From contig NZ_JOIJ01000008.1 of the NCBI RefSeq assembly GCF_000719975.1, positions 135,790 through 199,789 on the forward strand: DNA of 64,000 nucleotides, read 5' to 3'. Both the position numbers and the translations under genes were made by a program. This stretch comes from Prauserella rugosa (GTDB taxonomy: Bacteria; Actinomycetota; Actinomycetes; Mycobacteriales; Pseudonocardiaceae). Position 1 is the first letter of the stretch, and the number at the start of each line of letters is the position of its first letter. Shown here one piece after another: positions 60,048-64,000 of this stretch. The notes beneath the pieces are model-generated. The model worked only from the letters and a program-made list of their open reading frames with translations. It ran no database searches and had not been told where the DNA came from.

Positions 60048-61241
60048 GTGGGACGTCCGCCGCTGCCGGTCGGTACCTACGGCGAGATCAAGACGAAGTG
60101 GGACGGCTCTCGTGGGATGGCGTCCTGCCAGTTCCGAGATCTTGACGGCAAGGTGCGCAAAGTTCGTGCCTGGGCGCAGAGTCCGAGCAAGGCGGCCAAC
60201 AAGCTCCGTGAACGTCTCCGTGACCGGAAGATCAGCATGGGGGAGCTGTCGGCCGAGTCGAAGGTCGTCGATGTCGCCGAACGGTGGTTGAGCGAGTTCC
60301 GGGACATGGTGGACGCAGGTAAGCGCAGCGGTACCAGCTACGACACCTATGAGCATCGCTGGCGCACGCTGGTCAAGCCGCGTGTAGTCGGGCTGTCGGT
60401 CATGGAACTCACCACCGGCCGAGTGGACAAGATCATCCAGGATATCGACGGCGAATACTCCGCCAGCACTGCTCGGACGTGCCGTGCGGTGGTGTCGGGT
60501 ATCTGCGGCCTTGCCGTGCGGCATGGTGCGCTGTCGGTCAACCCAGTACGAGAGGCTCGGCCCGTTGAGAACGGCAAGCGCAAGAAGCGGCCTCGCGCGT
60601 TGACTGTCGAGGAGGCAATCAAGATCTTCGAGACGGCCGACGGCGATGAGGTCGCACGGCGCCACGACCTGCCGGACATCATGCGCTACTTCGCCGGCAC
60701 GGGTACTCGTACGGGCGAGACCCTGGCGATCCGGTGGGAGACTATCGACTTCGACGAGAAGATCGCGTGGGTCGAGAGCAACGCGATTCGAAGCAAACTC
60801 ACTGGTCGGACCGTCAACGACGGCAAGACCAACAACGCCGAACGCGGTATCCCGATGGCTGACTGGCTCGTCGAGATGCTGCTGGACCGTCGCGCCCGGG
60901 TCGCTGCGATGGTCGGTGTTGAGCCCGAGGAGATGTGCGGCTGGGTCTTCCCGAGCACGACGGGCACTCTTCGCGAGAACAGCAACATGCGCCGGGATTG
61001 GCGCGCCTTCCGGGACCGTCACAAGATCGGCGACTGGTTCACACCACGGACCTTCCGTCGCACGGTTGCAACGGTGCTGACCGATGAGCTGCCCGCACGC
61101 GAGGCAGCTGACATCCTGGGCCACTCGCGCGTGTCGCAGACCACCGACACCTATGTCGGGCGGAACCTGGTGTCACGGCATGCTGCGGCGGTTCTCAATG
61201 CACTGGGAAAGACGGCAGAAAAGCGGCAGGATGATCAATAA
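60048..61241 (+). CDS. int: Tyrosine-type site-specific integrase
   Basis: A 397-aa tyrosine recombinase. Catalytic residues: Arg221 (GTGTRTGE), Lys260, Arg337 (RTFRRTVAT), His359 (LGHSRVSQTTDTY) and nucleophile Tyr369. At the box-II position normally occupied by His there is Arg334. The N-terminal SAM-like DNA-binding domain covers about 70-170. GTG 60048 follows GGAGGAAG. It lies next to attR and tRNA-Lys, as expected for the enzyme that integrated this element. Confidence 0.9.
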   Translation: MGRPPLPVGTYGEIKTKWDGSRGMASCQFRDLDGKVRKVRAWAQSPSKAANKLRERLRDRKISMGELSAESKVVDVAERWLSEFRDMVDAGKRSGTSYDTYEHRWRTLVKPRVVGLSVMELTTGRVDKIIQDIDGEYSASTARTCRAVVSGICGLAVRHGALSVNPVREARPVENGKRKKRPRALTVEEAIKIFETADGDEVARRHDLPDIMRYFAGTGTRTGETLAIRWETIDFDEKIAWVESNAIRSKLTGRTVNDGKTNNAERGIPMADWLVEMLLDRRARVAAMVGVEPEEMCGWVFPSTTGTLRENSNMRRDWRAFRDRHKIGDWFTPRTFRRTVATVLTDELPAREAADILGHSRVSQTTDTYVGRNLVSRHAAAVLNALGKTAEKRQDDQ

Positions 61242-61248
61242 AACAAAG

Positions 61249-61269
61249 ACCCCAAGCCTGTGACCTGGG

Positions 61270-61271
<2 letters not shown>
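61249..61271 (-). terminator. Element-supplied terminator behind tRNA-Lys
   Basis: On the minus strand ACCCCA/TGGGGT is followed by a T-rich tract (complement of 61238-61248). It directly follows the tRNA 3' end and replaces the native terminator left at 52103. It may also end the int transcript. Confidence 0.55.
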
Positions 61272-61349
<78 letters not shown>

Positions 61350-61709
61350 GTCACGCTGAGACCTCTTCGCTTGTCGCGTTCCGGTCTCCCTTGCGACGAG
61401 AAAAAGATTAGCACGGTCCGTAGCGGCCTCCGACGACCCCCCTCCTTTCGATCCTGCTCGCGACGTTCCCGCACGTCGAGGCGGGTGTCGGGTGGCGTGC
61501 GGGGCCGAGGAGGCAACGATGTGGTGCTCTCGCACGTCTCACTCGTGTCACGGCTCACTCGCCACATCCGGTGCTCCGGCAGACTGGCGAGGATTCGCGG
61601 GCGCTCGACGGGTGCCCGCCGGCGCGAGCGCCGACTGGGGCACGGACAGGCCCGGAACGAGACAACGTCAAACGGGTCGATGTCAAACGGGTCGAACGGA
61701 AGGTTGCCG
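61350..61709. other. Gene-free spacer upstream of tRNA-Lys and the L,D-transpeptidase
   Basis: These 360 bp hold the divergent promoters for the tRNA and the transpeptidase. A short AT-rich patch (61398-61412) could be part of the tRNA promoter. A duplicated TCAAACGGGTCGA (about 61668-61696) precedes the transpeptidase start. No credible gene is seen. Confidence 0.5.
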
Positions 61710-62909
61710 ATGGGGCGTCGGGGGATGTCCGCACCGGGCAGGTGGGTGCGGACGGCAACGATCTTGGTCGTCGGGGGCATGCTCGTCGCGGGGTGTACCT
61801 CCTCGGCGAGTGATACGGCTTCGGGGGACAGTGAAGCAGGGGCGACGGAGCCCGCGCGGCAGGCCGAACTGGAACTGTCGGTGGACAAGGGCGCCGACGG
61901 TGTCGAACCGGGCGGGGGCATCACGGCGACGGTGCAGCACGGCACCATCACCGCCGCGTCGCTGACCGGACAGGACGGCACGGTCGTCGAGGGCGGAACG
62001 ACGATGCGGGAGACCGCGTGGCGGGCGTCCGAACCGCTCGGTTTCGGCAAGACCTACACGCTCGAGGCGACGGCCGAAGGTGAGGACGGCGAGGCGGTCA
62101 CCAAGAAGGTGACCTTCACCACAGCGGCCCCACAGAGCCAGACCACGGTGCACATGAACGTGCAGGACGGGCAGAAGGTCGGCGTCGGAATGCCGATCGT
62201 GTTCACCTTCAGCGCCGCCGTGCCCGACCGCGAGGCTGCGGAGAAGGCGCTCCGCGTGCGCACACAGCCCGAAGCGGAGGGCGCATTCCGCTGGCTCAGC
62301 GACTCCGAGGTGACCTGGCGACCCCGTGAGTACTGGAAGCCGGGTACGAAGGTCGACGTCGACGCGCTGATCTACGGCAAGCATCTCGGCGACGGCATGT
62401 ACGGAGCGCAGGATCAGCACGCCTCGTTCTCCGTGGGGCGCAAGGTCACCGCCGTCGCCGACGGCGAATCGCACCACATGTCGGTGTTCGTCGGCGACAA
62501 GCGGGTCCGGCGGATGCCGATCTCCATGGGCAAGCCGTCGACGCCCACGCCGAACGGCACCTACACCGTGATGAGCGAGCACAACGGCTACACGATGGAC
62601 TCGAGCACGTACGGCGTCCCGAACGACAGTGGCGACGGCTATCGGCTGTGGGTCGAGTACGCGACGAGGTTGTCCTACAGCGGCATCTTCTACCACTCGG
62701 CGCCGTGGTCGGTGGGCTATCAGGGCAACACCAACACCAGCCACGGGTGCATCAACCTTTCGACCGAGGACGCGGCGTGGCTGATGGAGAAGTCGAAACC
62801 GGGCGACGTGATCAAGGTTCGCAACGCCGGTGAGCAGACGTTGGAGCCGACCGACGGCTGGAGCGTCTGGCAGATGTCTTGGGACGAGTGGACCTCCGAG
62901 GAGGCGTAG
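61710..62909 (+). CDS. L,D-transpeptidase lipoprotein (YkuD domain, Ig-like domains)
   Basis: A 399-aa exported enzyme that makes 3-3 peptidoglycan cross-links. The N-terminus is a lipoprotein signal (RTATILVVGGMLVAGC). Two immunoglobulin-like domains follow (about 50-250), then a YkuD catalytic domain with HSAPWS and the nucleophile Cys347 in TSHGCINLS. This matches the Ldt layout of mycobacteria. ATG 61710 is favoured by GGAAGG 7 nt upstream; ATG 61680 and 61725 are alternatives. It lies outside the integrated element. Confidence 0.9.
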   Translation: MGRRGMSAPGRWVRTATILVVGGMLVAGCTSSASDTASGDSEAGATEPARQAELELSVDKGADGVEPGGGITATVQHGTITAASLTGQDGTVVEGGTTMRETAWRASEPLGFGKTYTLEATAEGEDGEAVTKKVTFTTAAPQSQTTVHMNVQDGQKVGVGMPIVFTFSAAVPDREAAEKALRVRTQPEAEGAFRWLSDSEVTWRPREYWKPGTKVDVDALIYGKHLGDGMYGAQDQHASFSVGRKVTAVADGESHHMSVFVGDKRVRRMPISMGKPSTPTPNGTYTVMSEHNGYTMDSSTYGVPNDSGDGYRLWVEYATRLSYSGIFYHSAPWSVGYQGNTNTSHGCINLSTEDAAWLMEKSKPGDVIKVRNAGEQTLEPTDGWSVWQMSWDEWTSEEA

Positions 62910-63134
62910 ATCGACGGGGCAGAGGTCGGCGGGCCGTCCCCGGCGTCGCTACCGGGCTCACGCGCCGGCTCGCGTCTCGTCGTGTGTCGTGGCGGCGGAC
63001 TCCACGCGCGGGGCGGCTTGGCGTTCGATGCGCTCGGCCGTTACCGCGCGCCGGCCGAGCTCGTCCTGCCCGGCCGGCAGCAGTAAGGAGGGCAGGGGGC
63101 GTGCGAGGTTCGGCCTGAACCGCTCAAATAAAAA

Positions 63135-63186
63135 GCGAGGCTCAGGCCTGACCCGAGTGAACTCTCGGGGCGAACCTGAACCTCGC
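63135..63186 (-). terminator. Structured terminator behind a displaced tRNA 3' end
   Basis: GCGAGGCTCAGG (63135-63146) pairs imperfectly with CCTGAACCTCGC (63175-63186), with an inner CCCGAG/CTCGGG hairpin. On the minus strand it is followed by TTTTTATTTG. It is oriented to terminate transcripts coming from the tRNA fragment at 63192-63219. Confidence 0.65.
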
Positions 63187-63191
63187 CGTAG

Positions 63192-63219
63192 TGGGGTGAG
63201 TGACGGGGCTCGAACCCGT
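63192..63219 (-). pseudogene. tRNA 3'-end fragment (tRNA-His-like), probable att relic
   Basis: On the minus strand it reads a T-arm (ACGGG-TTCGAGC-CCCGT), a seven-base acceptor strand CACTCAC, discriminator C and CCA. A C discriminator with an implied GTGAGTG acceptor is characteristic of tRNA-His. Nothing upstream fits the anticodon or D arm, so only the 3' end is present. The arrangement mirrors the attL of the tRNA-Lys element. Confidence 0.7.
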
Positions 63220-63317
63220 TTTATACCCGAATGGAGTAGGGGTTGCGCGTCTGTTCACGCTGGTCAGCGGCGTTTGTCGTGGGTGGGCGTTGGCTGAGAT
63301 TGGGGCTAGTGGGCGCA

Positions 63318-63340
63318 CCGTGCCCCCTGAGGGGGCACGG
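63318..63340 (-). terminator. Perfect hairpin after the truncated proline-rich gene
   Basis: CCGTGCCCCC/GGGGGCACGG, a 10-bp stem with a TGA loop, lies 3 bp beyond the stop of the leftward pseudogene. Confidence 0.75.
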
Positions 63341-63343
63341 TCT

Positions 63344-63811
63344 CTAGCCGATGCAGATGTGCAGCAACTGGCCGAGTCGGATCTCCACGAAGCACCGGTC
63401 CTCGCGCGGCGCAGGGTCGTCGGGCCGGTCTTCGGTGGGAGGGTCGGGGGTTGGCGAGGGCTTGGGCCGTGGGGATGTGGTCGGTGGGGCTGGGGCGTCG
63501 TCTCGAGGCGGCTCGGATGGAGGCCGGTGGCGTTCCGATGTGTCGTTCGGAGCGTCGCGTGTTGCGGTTGGGTCGGTGTCGGCGACCGGAGACACGCGCT
63601 GCTGGACTTCGTCCTGGGGACCAGCGGTTGGGGTGGTCGTCGAAGCGGCTGGCGCTGCGCTCGGCTCCGCGGGTGACGGCGGCGGTTCGGGCACGTCGGA
63701 GCGTGTGCGTTCCGGTGGTGGCGCTGTGACCTCACCATCCGGAGGCGGCGGGGCGGCGATCCAGTTGCTTTCCGGGTCGCCGGAGGGCAGCACCAGGACC
63801 GTCGCTAAGAG
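63344..63811 (-). pseudogene. 3' remnant of a proline-rich surface-protein gene cut by an IS
   Basis: About 155 codons remain open up to the IS end. They start with LLATVLVLPSGDPESNWIAAP, reach a long Pro/Thr/Ser/Asp-rich region and end in FVEIRLGQLLHICIG. The 5' part, presumably with a membrane or enzymatic domain, is missing: the frame runs straight into the transposase stop of the IS. ATG 63793 has no ribosome binding site. The original function cannot be told. Confidence 0.6.
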
Positions 63812-63817
63812 CTTGTC

Positions 63818-64000
63818 TCAGTTGGTTTGTTGGAGTCGTTTGAAGCAGACGAGGGCGGCGGCCAGCGCGAGGAAGGCTGTGAAGGTGTCGGCGCGGCGTT
63901 GGTAGCGCAGCGTCAGGCGGCGGTAGCCGGTGAACCAGGCCATGGAGCGTTCGATGACCCACCGGTGGCGGCCGAGGCGCTCCTTGGACTCGATATCCTT
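63818..64000 (-). CDS. IS5-family transposase, C-terminal part (runs off the window)
   Basis: Sixty codons are visible on the minus strand before the TGA at 63820-63818. The stretch LGRHRWVIERSMAWFTGYRRL, with catalytic Glu in VIERS, and RYQRRADTFTAFLALA are the C-terminal signature of IS5-family DDE transposases. The left end of the IS is near 63811, next to GAGCTTGTCTC (63809-63819). The rest lies beyond the window. Confidence 0.85.
   Translation of the reverse strand, partial: KDIESKERLGRHRWVIERSMAWFTGYRRLTLRYQRRADTFTAFLALAAALVCFKRLQQTN

Noticed and set aside
63200..63676. Rightward 158-codon frame beginning MTGLEPVLYPNG
   Set aside because: Its start arises from the tRNA 3' fragment, and the rest is antisense to the proline-rich pseudogene; Trp/Arg/Gly-rich composition is not protein-like.

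Overview
This window comes from a high-GC, Gram-positive actinomycete, most likely of the Pseudonocardiales (Saccharomonospora/Amycolatopsis-like). The signs are pervasive G/C third positions, GTG and TTG starts, 4-bp ATGA/GTGA gene overlaps, an F420-type PPOX protein, a SARP regulator, an EspC/ESX-associated cluster and an actinomycete integrative element with a RepSA-type initiator. No species name can be read from the sequence itself.

Region 1 (1-10287) begins with a glycerate kinase/2-hydroxyacid dehydrogenase pair. An acyl-CoA catabolic locus follows: thiolase, SDR and acyl-CoA dehydrogenase run leftward, and an acyl-CoA ligase, enoyl-CoA hydratase and three acyl-CoA dehydrogenases run rightward from a divergent promoter holding a KstR/TetR-like palindrome. 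The gene order resembles the FadA6-SDR-FadE30-FadD3-FadE31/32/33 steroid-ring block, but no steroid-specific ring-cleavage gene is visible. Region 2 (10274-16174) is housekeeping: aldo/keto reductase, CYTH-CHAD protein, SAM methyltransferase, lytic transglycosylase and PPOX protein, separated by strong terminators. Region 3 (16222-24580) is a leftward, tightly overlapping carbohydrate cassette: BtpA-family protein, PfkB kinase, ribose-type ABC transporter, phosphotriesterase-like hydrolase, GATase1-like protein and TenA. It is divergent from a LacI regulator with a perfect GCAATCGATTGC operator. Region 4 (24715-27775) is a type VII secretion-associated cluster. Region 5 (27889-32864) holds a SARP regulator and a two-component system with one active-looking kinase and one pseudokinase. 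A multidomain methyltransferase follows (33119-34636).

Region 6 (34877-43423) is a complete Nit1C (MSMEG_0565-0572 / sll0783-0787-like) cluster: small nitrogen-starvation proteins, flavoprotein, amidohydrolase, radical SAM protein, GNAT-AIR synthase fusion, nitrilase, a second nitrilase homologue whose catalytic Cys and Glu are both Asp, and a glycosyltransferase. Region 7 (43336-51873) contains a quinone reductase, the proline catabolic pair PruB/PruA with a divergent PucR-type regulator and a perfect 16-bp palindrome, a dicarboxylate/amino-acid symporter and a WS/DGAT acyltransferase.

Region 8 (52140-61312) is a compact 9.1-kb integrative element in tRNA-Lys(CTT), bounded by 43-bp direct repeats. 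It carries Int, Xis, RepSA-like initiator, FtsK-like translocase, small membrane and zinc-binding proteins, and a regulatory module (XRE regulator, NUDIX, HD). It displaced the 3' end of the tRNA and the native terminator to the left end and supplies replacements. Just inside its left end lies a striking 195-bp imperfect inverted repeat. Region 9 (61710-64000) has an L,D-transpeptidase lipoprotein, then a second displaced tRNA 3' end (tRNA-His-like) with its terminator, a truncated proline-rich gene and the end of an IS5-family insertion sequence, probably the left edge of another integrated or degraded element.
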